A stretch of DNA of 9,228 bases, taken from positions 1-9,228 of the forward strand of contig SFNX01000093.1 of the NCBI GenBank assembly GCA_004552595.1. Reading direction: 5' to 3'. This stretch comes from Lachnospiraceae bacterium (lineage in GTDB: Bacteria > Bacillota > Clostridia > Lachnospirales > Lachnospiraceae). Shown here piece after piece: positions 1 to 7,140 of the stretch. A model generated the notes under the pieces. That model was not told the origin of the DNA and did no database searches. It worked only from the letters and a program-made list of their open reading frames with translations. The translations under genes and the position numbers were made by a program. The stretch's first letter is position 1, and each line of letters starts with the position of its first letter.

Positions 1-1509
1 TGTAGCCTCGATTTCAAGGTCTTCTAAAATGTCATCAACGTTTCTAAACGCTTTTTTGATGCTGTCTCCCATGTCGTATCTTGGCATTGTCATCATCGTT
101 TCATATGAACGCTCAGCCTTTGAAAACTCTGACTTTGCTTTGTCAGAAAGCTCTGCGACTTCGTTTAATGTAGGCGTTTTTTCAGAAAATGCCACATCGC
201 CAACAACTGATAACGGCGCTGTTTTAACGTTTTCTATCGCTATAACTGTCTGCTTGAATACATCAAGCTTAAGCGTTAGTTCATCGTCATATTTCTTAAT
301 ATCAACTTCATCATTATCCATTAAGAACGGCGCATAACTTTCCTTTTCCGCTTGCTTAAGATCATCAACAAGCTTTTCTAAATCTTTAGTATCAAGATTA
401 ATTCCCTTTTTAAGTAAAGACACACTTGCTTCTAATGTAAGAATCAGCCTTGTCTCTTCAAGTATTCGCCTTTTTGCGACGTCGTCAAAGTTAAGTGATT
501 CGACAAATTTGGCGGCTTTAATGTGGATGCTTTCAGGGTCGCTAAGGAGCCCGTCTTTGGCATTTTTGCCCTCGGCTAAAGCGGAGGCTGCCGACAAGGC
601 AACCGTTTCTGTATTCAAAGGAAAGCTAACGCTTTCAAGGTTTTCAAGGTTTGTAAGATTTTCCTTCGTAAGCGGAATGTCCTTATTTATAAGCCACTTT
701 GCCTCGTTGATTGTCTGCTCATTGACTGAAAGTCCTGCATCGGAAATGATTTTTTCAATCTGAGGACTAAGACTCTCAATATCAGCATCTGTCGGGTTCT
801 TGCCTACATATCCGGTTTCATCCATGTAATATGAAGCACGATTTGCAGATGTGTCAGCGGATGAACTGTGATTTGCAATGTAGAAATTGTTAACTGTAGG
901 CTCCGGGCAATTGTTAATCATATACTTTTTCGCATCATCTGATGGAATCGTGAGCTCACCCGACACATTAAGAGCCTCTGAAATTTCTGTTACATTTTCT
1001 ATAGTTGCAGGAAGTGCGGTTTCCTTAAGTGCTGCTTCAATTGCATTTGCATAGGCACTACTGCCCGCAATCTGCTCAATCTGCTCCTTCGATAAATCGT
1101 CGGTAAAACCGTCAATATTAACGCCACTCTTAACAAGCGTTGCCTTAATCTTATCAAGAACCGTCACAGTCTCTTTATCTGTCATTTCAGAAGGTGAGAA
1201 GCCCTCATCTGCCATCTTTGCAACATCGTCAGCCGACATTGAAGTTGCCATTACGGCAAAAGCGTTGTTTTCAAGAGAAACATTCTTCATTGAGGCCTTC
1301 GCCTTAATCTCGTCAAATGACTTAAGCCCCTCAACTGAATACGTTGAAGGCTCACTCTTTGTAACTAAGAATGCATTTTGGTCGATTCGTGACGCGTGGA
1401 TGTTTAAATGATTCCTGCCGGCACTTGTCTTGTCTATGCCGGCTCTGCTGCCGATTTCAAGCATTCCTTCCGTATTTTCTTTTGAATTTGGATTTATATT
1501 AATGTTCAT
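1..1509 (-). CDS. DUF6240-like large hydrophilic protein, N-terminal 503 residues (runs off left edge)
   Basis: The minus strand is open without a stop from an ATG at 1509 to the window edge: 503 codons, no stop codon seen. The start is supported by a ribosome binding site reading AAAGGGA about six bases upstream (around 1515-1522). The protein begins MNININPNSKENTEG. It has no signal peptide or membrane segment, a single cysteine (residue 201), and is rich in Lys, Glu, Asp, Ser and Asn. Related segments recur: residues about 128-180 (G-V-N-I-D, then L-P-A-T-I-E-N-V) and about 259-290 (N-E-A-K-W-L-I, then I-P-L-T-K-E-N-L). This repeat style, with 'xP-x-T-x-E-N-[VL]', fits my recollection of the uncharacterised DUF6240 family of Lachnospiraceae, some members of which lie among flagellar genes. 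The function is unknown. A flagellar role is inference, helped only by the promoter upstream. Its C-terminus lies outside the window. Confidence 0.85.
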   Translation of the reverse strand, partial: MNININPNSKENTEGMLEIGSRAGIDKTSAGRNHLNIHASRIDQNAFLVTKSEPSTYSVEGLKSFDEIKAKASMKNVSLENNAFAVMATSMSADDVAKMADEGFSPSEMTDKETVTVLDKIKATLVKSGVNIDGFTDDLSKEQIEQIAGSSAYANAIEAALKETALPATIENVTEISEALNVSGELTIPSDDAKKYMINNCPEPTVNNFYIANHSSSADTSANRASYYMDETGYVGKNPTDADIESLSPQIEKIISDAGLSVNEQTINEAKWLINKDIPLTKENLTNLENLESVSFPLNTETVALSAASALAEGKNAKDGLLSDPESIHIKAAKFVESLNFDDVAKRRILEETRLILTLEASVSLLKKGINLDTKDLEKLVDDLKQAEKESYAPFLMDNDEVDIKKYDDELTLKLDVFKQTVIAIENVKTAPLSVVGDVAFSEKTPTLNEVAELSDKAKSEFSKAERSYETMMTMPRYDMGDSIKKAFRNVDDILEDLEIEAT

Positions 1510-1549
1510 ATGTATCCCTTTATGCGAAATATGTGTTGTTATGTATAAT

Positions 1550-1576
1550 ATTTCGGAAGAAATCCTGAAAAATTTA
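1550..1576 (-). promoter_or_regulatory. Possible sigma-28 (SigD)-type promoter for the DUF6240-like gene
   Basis: On the minus strand TAAA (1576-1573) is followed by a 15-base spacer and TCCGAAAT (1557-1550). The flagellar sigma consensus in Firmicutes is TAAA, 14-16 bases, GCCGATAT. The -35 is exact, the spacing is right, and six of eight -10 bases match. It lies about 40 bases upstream of the start codon. I see no better sigma-A promoter here, though the AT-rich stretch TATTATAC just downstream could contain a -10. Confidence 0.4.
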
Positions 1577-1610
1577 TACTAAACAGGAACCTGAGTCTCC
1601 TTTTATACAT

Positions 1611-1640
1611 AAAAAAGGACGGTCCTTAAAAAGACCGTCC
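1611..1640 (-). terminator. Intrinsic terminator after glgB
   Basis: Perfect 8-bp inverted repeat GGACGGTC / GACCGTCC (1617-1624 and 1633-1640) with an 8-base loop. Read on the minus strand it is followed directly by six T (1616-1611). It lies 35 bases beyond the glgB stop codon and upstream of the next gene's promoter, so it should end the glgB transcript. Confidence 0.9.
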
Positions 1641-1674
1641 CATCGATAAATCAATGATAAATTAGCGACCGGCG

Positions 1675-3615
1675 CTAAAACTGGAATATTGCAGCTCCGT
1701 ATGGCGGTAGCGGGTAGCCGATTGAGTATGGCTGGTTATCCCACTCAAGCGCTTTCGCTGTGTATACCTGCTGCTTCTTTTTGTCTGAGTTTCCGCCGAA
1801 GCGTTTCTCATCGGAGTCAAGTATAAGCTTATACTTTCCTTTTACAGGAACACCAACTCTGTAGTCTAATCTCTCCACTGGTGTGAAGTTAAGAACGAAT
1901 AAGAGGTTGTTCTTGCCGTTTTCTCCATATCTTACGAAGCTGTATATGCTCTTATATGTGTCGTCGGCATTAATCCACTTGAAACCTTTAGGATCATTGT
2001 CGAGTTCGTACATACACGGATATTTATTATATATTGCAAGGAGTTCTCTTACATAGCTCTGCATTCCGGAATGAAGCTCGTCTTCAAGAAGTCCCCAGTC
2101 AAGCTCCTTCGCCTCATTCCACTCAGAATCCTGCGCAAAGTCTTGTCCCATAAAGAGAAGCTTCTTACCTGCATGACCCATCATGTAGGTGTATCCAACA
2201 CGAAGATTTGCGAACTTATCCACGTAATATCCCGGCATCTTATTAAGCATTGAACACTTAAGATGAACTACTTCATCATGCGAAAGAACGAGAATATAAT
2301 TCTCAGAGTAGTTATAACTCATTGCAAAAGTCATCTTGTAATGGTTGTCTCTTCTGAACAGAGGATCCAGTTTCATATAATCGCAGAAGTCATGCATCCA
2401 GCCCATATTCCACTTGAATGAGAATCCAAGTCCACCATCTTCAGGCTTACCTGTAACCTTAGGCCATGCTGTTGATTCTTCGGCAATCATCATAACTCCC
2501 GGATATTTGCCTGATACTATCGAATTAAGATGTCTGAAGAACTCAATTGCCTCTAAGTTCTCGTTGCCGCCGTATTTATTGGCAACCCACTGACCCTGCT
2601 GTTTGCCATAGTCAAGGTAAAGCATTGAAGCAACCGCATCTACACGAAGGCCGTCAACGTGGAATTCCTTTATCCAGAAAAGTGCATTGGCAATAAGGAA
2701 ATTCTTGACCTCATTTTTGCCATAGTCAAAAATCTTAGTACCCCAGTCCGGATGCTCGCCCTTACGAGGATCTGCATACTCATACAGCGGACTTCCGTCA
2801 AATAATGCAAGACCGTGGGCATCTCTTGGGAAGTGGGCCGGTACCCAGTCAAGAATAACGCCGATTCCAGCTTTGTGAAGCTTGTTCACAAGATATGCGA
2901 AATCTTCAGGCGTTCCGTATCTTGATGTAGGTGCATAGTAGCCTGTAACCTGATAGCCCCATGAGCCGTCATAAGGATGTTCTGCAATACCTATAAGCTC
3001 GATATGTGTATAATGCATATCTGTCAAATAATCGACGATTCTGTCAGCGAACTGGCGATATGTATAAAATCCATCGTCCTCGCGTCCGGGATGTCTCATC
3101 CATGAACCGATATGACATTCGTATACAGCCATAGGCTCAGATGTCATATCAGACTCATCTCTCTTTTTAACCCATGCGCTGTCTGACCATTTTATTTTAC
3201 TGATATCTGTTGTAACAGAAGCTGTTCCCGGACGAAGCTCGCAGAAGTTAGCAAAAGGATCTGCCTTATAAAGCTTTGCGCCCTGCTTAGTATTGATAAC
3301 ATATTTATAAAGTTCGCCTTCTTTAAGGCCTTCAACGAATGTCTCATAAATACCATTATTCTTAAGACGAACCATTTTATTAGCTTCATCATTCCAGCCG
3401 TTAAAGTCTCCAACAAGGCTGACTGTCTCTGCATTTGGTGCCCAGACTGCAAAATGGAAGCCGCTCTTTCCGTTTTTAACCGTTTTGTGTGCACCAAGCT
3501 TTTTATATATGTCGTAGTGCGTTCCCGAACCGAAAAGATATTCATCAGCTTCGGTAACAAACGGTGAAAAGCTCTCCTTAACTTCTTTTGGTTTAGCAGT
3601 TTTTGTCTGTGCCAT
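1675..3615 (-). CDS. glgB: 1,4-alpha-glucan branching enzyme GlgB (GH13)
   Basis: This 646-residue enzyme cuts alpha-1,4-glucan chains and rejoins them through alpha-1,6 bonds, making the branches of glycogen in the cytoplasm. An N-terminal CBM48-type domain lies at about residues 45-135 (F-A-V-W-A-P-N-A, V-G-D-F-N-G-W-N), followed by the GH13 barrel at about 165-540 and a beta C-terminal domain. All GH13 catalytic motifs are present: D256-W-V-P-A-H261, nucleophile D326 in G-L-R-V-D-A-V-A-S, acid/base E379 in M-I-A-E-E-S-T, and H446-D447 in L-S-H-D-E-V. The length suits short bacterial GlgB forms. The ATG at 3615 has a near-perfect AGGGAGG Shine-Dalgarno eight bases upstream. It follows the 902-residue protein gene with only 52 bases between and no terminator, so the two are probably co-transcribed. 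No other glycogen genes (glgA, glgC, glgP) are in the window. Confidence 0.97.
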   Translation of the reverse strand: MAQTKTAKPKEVKESFSPFVTEADEYLFGSGTHYDIYKKLGAHKTVKNGKSGFHFAVWAPNAETVSLVGDFNGWNDEANKMVRLKNNGIYETFVEGLKEGELYKYVINTKQGAKLYKADPFANFCELRPGTASVTTDISKIKWSDSAWVKKRDESDMTSEPMAVYECHIGSWMRHPGREDDGFYTYRQFADRIVDYLTDMHYTHIELIGIAEHPYDGSWGYQVTGYYAPTSRYGTPEDFAYLVNKLHKAGIGVILDWVPAHFPRDAHGLALFDGSPLYEYADPRKGEHPDWGTKIFDYGKNEVKNFLIANALFWIKEFHVDGLRVDAVASMLYLDYGKQQGQWVANKYGGNENLEAIEFFRHLNSIVSGKYPGVMMIAEESTAWPKVTGKPEDGGLGFSFKWNMGWMHDFCDYMKLDPLFRRDNHYKMTFAMSYNYSENYILVLSHDEVVHLKCSMLNKMPGYYVDKFANLRVGYTYMMGHAGKKLLFMGQDFAQDSEWNEAKELDWGLLEDELHSGMQSYVRELLAIYNKYPCMYELDNDPKGFKWINADDTYKSIYSFVRYGENGKNNLLFVLNFTPVERLDYRVGVPVKGKYKLILDSDEKRFGGNSDKKKQQVYTAKALEWDNQPYSIGYPLPPYGAAIFQF

Positions 3616-3667
3616 TTAAGTAACCTCCCTTTTCAACGGATTGTTGGTAAAATAAACTACCTAGAAT

Positions 3668-6376
3668 CTAGAAAATAAAATCCTTCTCGCTCAAAATGAT
3701 GTTGTCCTCATCATCATACCTTCTGCCAAGAAGCATGTCCATAAGATGTCCCATATTTTTCTTGTCAACATGCTTAATTGCCATATCTATTATCTCTTTA
3801 ACTTCTTCGATTGTAACCTTATGATCAAATGTCTGAAGCTCGCTTATTCTGTTATGAAGCGCAAGCCCACCCATTTCATCAATCGAATACTCTTTTTCAA
3901 GAGCATATCCACGGCCGTAGTTAACGAGATCCTCGTCGGTGTATTCTGTAATATCTATCCTTGCATTGAATACAGACTTCATGCTCTTAGAATATTTATA
4001 TAACGGCTTAATTGTCTCTTTAGTTCCTTCAAAGAGTACAAGTACAGGCTTTATTGAATCCTCAAGTGTACTTGTAATCATGACTACAGATTCCTGAGTA
4101 AGCCCGCCGGCTCTCTCAACGATAAGTGCACCATTCTCAAGCTTTTCAAGTGTGACCTTGATATTTTTCTTATTTAAAGCTTCTCCGCTGATCTTGGCAA
4201 CTTTACCGGAAAATGAAGGGTTCTTACTCTGCATTGCCTTAACAATACTGATTGCGATTCCCTTAGTATCTACTGATTCAGAACCGGTAATTACTATATT
4301 GCCGTGGCCAGGTTCCATGCTCATAAGGTCAAGTGCCATAACAAGCTGTGCTTTCATTGTCTGCATGCCGTCGTATCTGCAGAAAATCTTGTATTCATCA
4401 TCATCAAATTCTCTGCTTGCCCTTATGTCGGTACGCATATATGCAGGCACTTTATCATCATCGTCGTCTTCGTCAATTTCTTCGACTTCTTCAATTGAAT
4501 CCGTCTCATAACTGGTAGCTCTTGAAACCTCATCTGAAGGAATCTTGCCTGTTTTGAGTATCTCATCAACATCTTCAGGCTGGTCTATTTCAGGAAGCTC
4601 TTCAACGAATCCGATATCTGTTACTGTATCATATGGATACTTTCCCTGATTATCTCCAACAGGAATTAGCTTTTCTTCAGGCTTTTCATTATCTCTATCT
4701 TCAATTATCTCTTCAGTTTCTCTGTCTTCTATTTCTATGGAAGCATCATCAGCTTCTTCCTCCTTAATTGCCTCGCTAATATCAGGAGCAACAAATCCGT
4801 TAAATGCCTTTTCAGATACTGCAGAAATTCTTGAAATTTCCTCTTCTCTTGTCTCTACCTGGTCTTTAATCTCGTATTTAACTTCTGTATCAGTATCAGA
4901 CTCTTCTTCATTGCCTGCAGGCGGATAAATCTCGCCTGTATGCTTAACTGAATTAACAGATTTAGGAATCTCTCCTGTATTATTAACTGATGGAAGCACA
5001 TCAGGGATCTCTCCTGTTATTCTAGACTTCTGCTTAGGTCCGTGAACTGTTGATGTAACACCTGTAATCTCAGGCGATGTTCCGGGGATTACTCCATCAA
5101 GCTTCGAGAATATATCACCTGTATCCGATAAATCAATGACGCCTGTATGAACCGAGATAGGCTTCGGTTTTTCCTGTGCTTCTTCTGTTTCTTCTGTTTC
5201 GTCTGCTTCCTTCTCAATCCGGGCTTGCGGCATCATCTGAGTCAAATCTTCCTCAATGATAGGCTCTGAATGAATATCCGAATCATCAGTCATTGCCTCG
5301 CGAACTTCACTTCCAATCTGATTCTGAAGCTCAGCTGCATTCCATGCGCTTGTTCCAAGCGCCTGTGCCATAATATCCTGTGTCATTCCAAGATGGTTGA
5401 TTTCAGGTGTAACCTGTATTGACTGTGACTGATTATTATATACATCATTAGTAACAGGGACAGGATTACCATACATATCGTATCTGAACTGATTGCCGTA
5501 TGCATCAACATATATCGGACCGGACATTTCAGGAGCCATCTGGTTATTGTTCTGATACGGGACATTATTATATCCGCCCTGAATACCGGCCTGACCTGCA
5601 GAATTAAGCTGACCTGTTATACCAAGCTGTCCGGTAGTGCCAAGCTGTCCGGTCTCTAAAATGTACTCACCGTACTGGTTAATCATTGGTCCGGTCTGCT
5701 GCGCATTATTACCAAATTGAGTATTTTGCGATACAGGCTGCTCGAACTTAGGAAGGGAGGTCGTTTCATGCCGACTGTCATATTTTGCCTGCTGTTCCTT
5801 AGTAAGTGCAGAATGCTGCATCTTAAGTTCCATCGCCTTCCTTACGTACTTGCCCTCACCAAACCAGAGAATAAGTTCGTCACACTCTGCAACGCATTTA
5901 GCTTCCTCGCCGATTCTGTGATAAAGGTACGCAAGCTCATATGCCCACTTCTCTCTGTAATCGCGGCGCTTATACTCTTCTAACACATCAATCTGTTCTT
6001 CAAGTGATACGTCCTGCGCCTTATATATCTTATATAAAAGTATACAGCTGTTAGCATCATCCGGTGCTATAGCCATGAATTCCTTGTAGCTCTCAATTGC
6101 CTGTACAATATCTCCAAGCTTAATGAAAAGTTCACAGAGCGCATATACAATATCGCGCCCGTTAGGATGCCTTTCATATGCAAGTAAAAGGATATCCTTT
6201 GCATCCTCATACCTCTTATTAACCTTATAAATCTCACTGGCTGTGACGAGCATTGACACACTTCTGACCCTTCTCCAATCAATTGTGTCAACTATCTCAA
6301 CCGCCTCTGCAAAACGTTTCTGTGCGATTAATTCTTTAATCTTCTCCGTACAGACCTGATATTCGTATTTATCCAC
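3668..6376 (-). CDS. TPR protein with long disordered middle and degenerate AAA+-like C-terminus, function unknown
   Basis: 902 residues, not assigned to a named gene. Residues about 10-185 form TPR-like helical pairs (F-A-E-A-V-E-I-V-D, Y-E-D-A-K-D-I-L-L-L-A-Y-E, I-V-Q-A-I-E-S-Y-K-E-F), suggesting a protein-binding scaffold. Residues about 205-330 are rich in Gln, Asn, Gly and Tyr; 360-645 are acidic and low in complexity, including D-D-D-D-D at 637-641. Residues about 663-880 resemble the AAA+ fold of the CbxX/SpoVK type with its helical lid (F-N-A-R-I-D-I-T-E-Y-T-D-E-D-L at 803-817). The nucleotide-binding motifs are altered: 698-706 replaces Walker A and L-I-V-E-R-A (751-756) replaces the Walker B D-E. 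There are no membrane segments. The start is GTG at 6376, with GAGGGA seven bases upstream and an in-frame stop at 6400-6398, so no earlier start is possible. It probably forms an operon with glgB, but a role in glycogen metabolism is only inference. Confidence 0.93.
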   Translation of the reverse strand: MDKYEYQVCTEKIKELIAQKRFAEAVEIVDTIDWRRVRSVSMLVTASEIYKVNKRYEDAKDILLLAYERHPNGRDIVYALCELFIKLGDIVQAIESYKEFMAIAPDDANSCILLYKIYKAQDVSLEEQIDVLEEYKRRDYREKWAYELAYLYHRIGEEAKCVAECDELILWFGEGKYVRKAMELKMQHSALTKEQQAKYDSRHETTSLPKFEQPVSQNTQFGNNAQQTGPMINQYGEYILETGQLGTTGQLGITGQLNSAGQAGIQGGYNNVPYQNNNQMAPEMSGPIYVDAYGNQFRYDMYGNPVPVTNDVYNNQSQSIQVTPEINHLGMTQDIMAQALGTSAWNAAELQNQIGSEVREAMTDDSDIHSEPIIEEDLTQMMPQARIEKEADETEETEEAQEKPKPISVHTGVIDLSDTGDIFSKLDGVIPGTSPEITGVTSTVHGPKQKSRITGEIPDVLPSVNNTGEIPKSVNSVKHTGEIYPPAGNEEESDTDTEVKYEIKDQVETREEEISRISAVSEKAFNGFVAPDISEAIKEEEADDASIEIEDRETEEIIEDRDNEKPEEKLIPVGDNQGKYPYDTVTDIGFVEELPEIDQPEDVDEILKTGKIPSDEVSRATSYETDSIEEVEEIDEDDDDDKVPAYMRTDIRASREFDDDEYKIFCRYDGMQTMKAQLVMALDLMSMEPGHGNIVITGSESVDTKGIAISIVKAMQSKNPSFSGKVAKISGEALNKKNIKVTLEKLENGALIVERAGGLTQESVVMITSTLEDSIKPVLVLFEGTKETIKPLYKYSKSMKSVFNARIDITEYTDEDLVNYGRGYALEKEYSIDEMGGLALHNRISELQTFDHKVTIEEVKEIIDMAIKHVDKKNMGHLMDMLLGRRYDDEDNIILSEKDFIF
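4541..5695 (-). repeat. Protein-level repeat: about ten T-G-x-[ILM] motifs in the disordered linker
   Basis: Within the 902-residue protein, T-G-x-[ILM] occurs at residues 228, 242, 248, 254, 411, 419, 454, 467, 480 and 609, with a variant T-G-V-T at 438. Three T-G-E-I copies are spaced exactly 13 residues apart (454, 467, 480), and three T-G-Q-L copies exactly six (242, 248, 254). The motif is absent from the TPR and AAA-like domains on either side. Confidence 0.8.
5586..5657 (-). repeat. 18-bp tandem repeat, about four units
   Basis: Four consecutive 18-base units encode T-G-Q-L-G-T / T-G-Q-L-G-I / T-G-Q-L-N-S / A-G-Q-A-G-I. The plus-strand 14-mer CCAAGCTGTCCGGT is identical at 5622-5635 and 5640-5653, and diverged copies sit at 5604-5617 and 5586-5599. 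Because the unit is a multiple of three, copy-number change would keep the reading frame. Confidence 0.85.
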
Positions 6377-6383
6377 GATTATT

Positions 6384-6389
6384 CCCTCA
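6384..6389 (-). promoter_or_regulatory. Ribosome binding site deciding a GTG start
   Basis: GAGGGA on the minus strand stands seven bases before GTG (6376-6374). The same frame has a stop at 6400-6398 and no ATG in between, and the next in-frame ATG is about 40 codons inside the TPR region. The GTG is therefore the likely start of the 902-residue protein. Confidence 0.8.
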
Positions 6390-6431
6390 ATTTGTAATTA
6401 TCTACATGTACTTACGAGCAACACTAACCCC

Positions 6432-6461
6432 ATAATAAGTACAAGCATACACTATGGTAAA
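6432..6461 (-). promoter_or_regulatory. Possible sigma-A promoter of the TPR/AAA-like gene and glgB
   Basis: On the minus strand TTTACC (6461-6456) and TATTAT (6437-6432) are separated by 18 bases, matching TTGACA at four of six positions and TATAAT at five of six. It lies just beyond the terminator of the preceding gene and would give a leader of about 50 bases before the GTG. It is the best candidate in this gap, but AT-rich sequence makes chance matches common. Confidence 0.4.
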
Positions 6462-6499
6462 AAAATAAATGGGAAATAATTGTATAATTATTTCCCATT
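6459..6499 (-). terminator. Intrinsic terminator after the KdsC-type phosphatase
   Basis: Perfect 14-bp inverted repeat AATGGGAAATAATT / AATTATTTCCCATT (6468-6481 and 6486-6499) with a 4-base loop. On the minus strand it is followed by T, A and seven T (6467-6459). It starts 32 bases past the phosphatase stop codon. The opposite flank is not T-rich, so it acts mainly on the minus strand. Confidence 0.88.
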
Positions 6500-6531
6500 C
6501 TGATAATATTTTCAGCTTGTGAAACTGTTAC

Positions 6532-7068
6532 TCACATATTCTCTTCTATAACCTTTTCTATTACTTCACTTCTGTCTCCACGCTCGGTAATGATATAGTC
6601 AACGACGTCCCGAACTGCACCATAACCTGCCTTTACACGAGTAACATAGTCTGCAATTTCAATAATCTCCGGAGCCGACTCTGTAGGGCAACCGACAAAT
6701 CCACATAAACGCATTGCCTTATAGTCATTCAGGTCATCTCCAACATAAGCAACCGCTTCTCTCGATATATTGTTATCTTCCATAAATTTCTTAAGAAAGG
6801 TTGCTTTATCCTTAACGTTTTGAAATATATAATCTGTTTTAAGCTCTTTCATTCTGCGAATAGTAGCCTTACATTCACGTCCTGTCATTACTATAATCTG
6901 TAGTCCGGCGGCATGAGCAATATTGAAACCCTGTCCATCTTTTGTCGAAAACCGCTTCAACTCATTGCCATTTTCATCATATATGACACCGCTATCAGTT
7001 AATGTTCCATCTACATCCAAAACAAGATATTTTAATTTTTTCAAATCGTCTATTGTCTTCATAATCAT
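6532..7068 (-). CDS. KdsC/YrbI-type HAD phosphatase
   Basis: This 178-residue protein has the length and motifs of the C0-type HAD family that removes phosphate from 8- or 9-carbon sugar acids. Motif I is D18-V-D20-G-T-L-T-D, motif II is M-T62-G-R-E, the motif III lysine is in V-K-D-K (86-88), and motif IV is G-D111-D-L-N-D115. The family-specific T-K-D-G-Q-G (42-47) and the C-terminal A-G-Y-G-A-V-R-D (147-154) are also present. In Gram-negatives KdsC makes Kdo for LPS. If the host lacks LPS, the substrate is more likely another nonulosonate phosphate used in surface or flagellar glycans; this is inference. No sugar synthase or cytidylyltransferase is adjacent. ATG codons stand at residues 1 and 3, an in-frame TGA ends at 7075, and no Shine-Dalgarno is visible. 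Confidence 0.9.
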   Translation of the reverse strand: MIMKTIDDLKKLKYLVLDVDGTLTDSGVIYDENGNELKRFSTKDGQGFNIAHAAGLQIIVMTGRECKATIRRMKELKTDYIFQNVKDKATFLKKFMEDNNISREAVAYVGDDLNDYKAMRLCGFVGCPTESAPEIIEIADYVTRVKAGYGAVRDVVDYIITERGDRSEVIEKVIEENM

Positions 7069-7096
7069 ACTATATCATTATTTTCTTGAATGTAAA
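7069..7096 (-). promoter_or_regulatory. Probable sigma-A promoter of the phosphatase gene, leaderless layout
   Basis: TTTACA (7096-7091), a 16-base spacer and TATAGT (7074-7069) match the consensus hexamers at five of six positions each. The -10 box directly touches the first ATG (7068), so transcription starting six to seven bases downstream would begin at or next to the second ATG (7062). Confidence 0.5.
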
Positions 7097-7140
7097 ACCA
7101 AATTCCGCTTCCACTTTCCTAATTTTGTATTCTCCTAACA

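Noticed and set aside
29..763. Two plus-strand open frames (29-337 and 509-763)
   Set aside because: They lie opposite a 503-codon minus-strand frame that has a start, a ribosome binding site and a protein-like composition; the Ser/Phe/Leu-rich plus-strand translations look like shadows.
3616..3667. CTAG-AAT-CTAG mini-palindrome between the 902-residue gene and glgB as a terminator
   Set aside because: Four-base arms with a three-base centre and no T-run; it overlaps the stop codon and cannot form a stable terminator.
4152..4928. Plus-strand frames rich in Ser/Ile within the 902-residue gene
   Set aside because: They are antisense to runs of Glu/Asp codons (GAA/GAT read backwards as TTC/ATC), which produce long open Ser/Phe/Ile frames by chance.
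6438..6461. ATAGTGT near the promoter of the 902-residue gene, resembling one arm end of the 8313-8340 palindrome
   Set aside because: Only seven bases match and there is no second arm; consistent with chance in AT-rich DNA.
7069..7140. Terminator between the XRE gene and the phosphatase gene
   Set aside because: No inverted repeat followed by a T-run was found; read-through from the XRE operon into the phosphatase gene remains possible.
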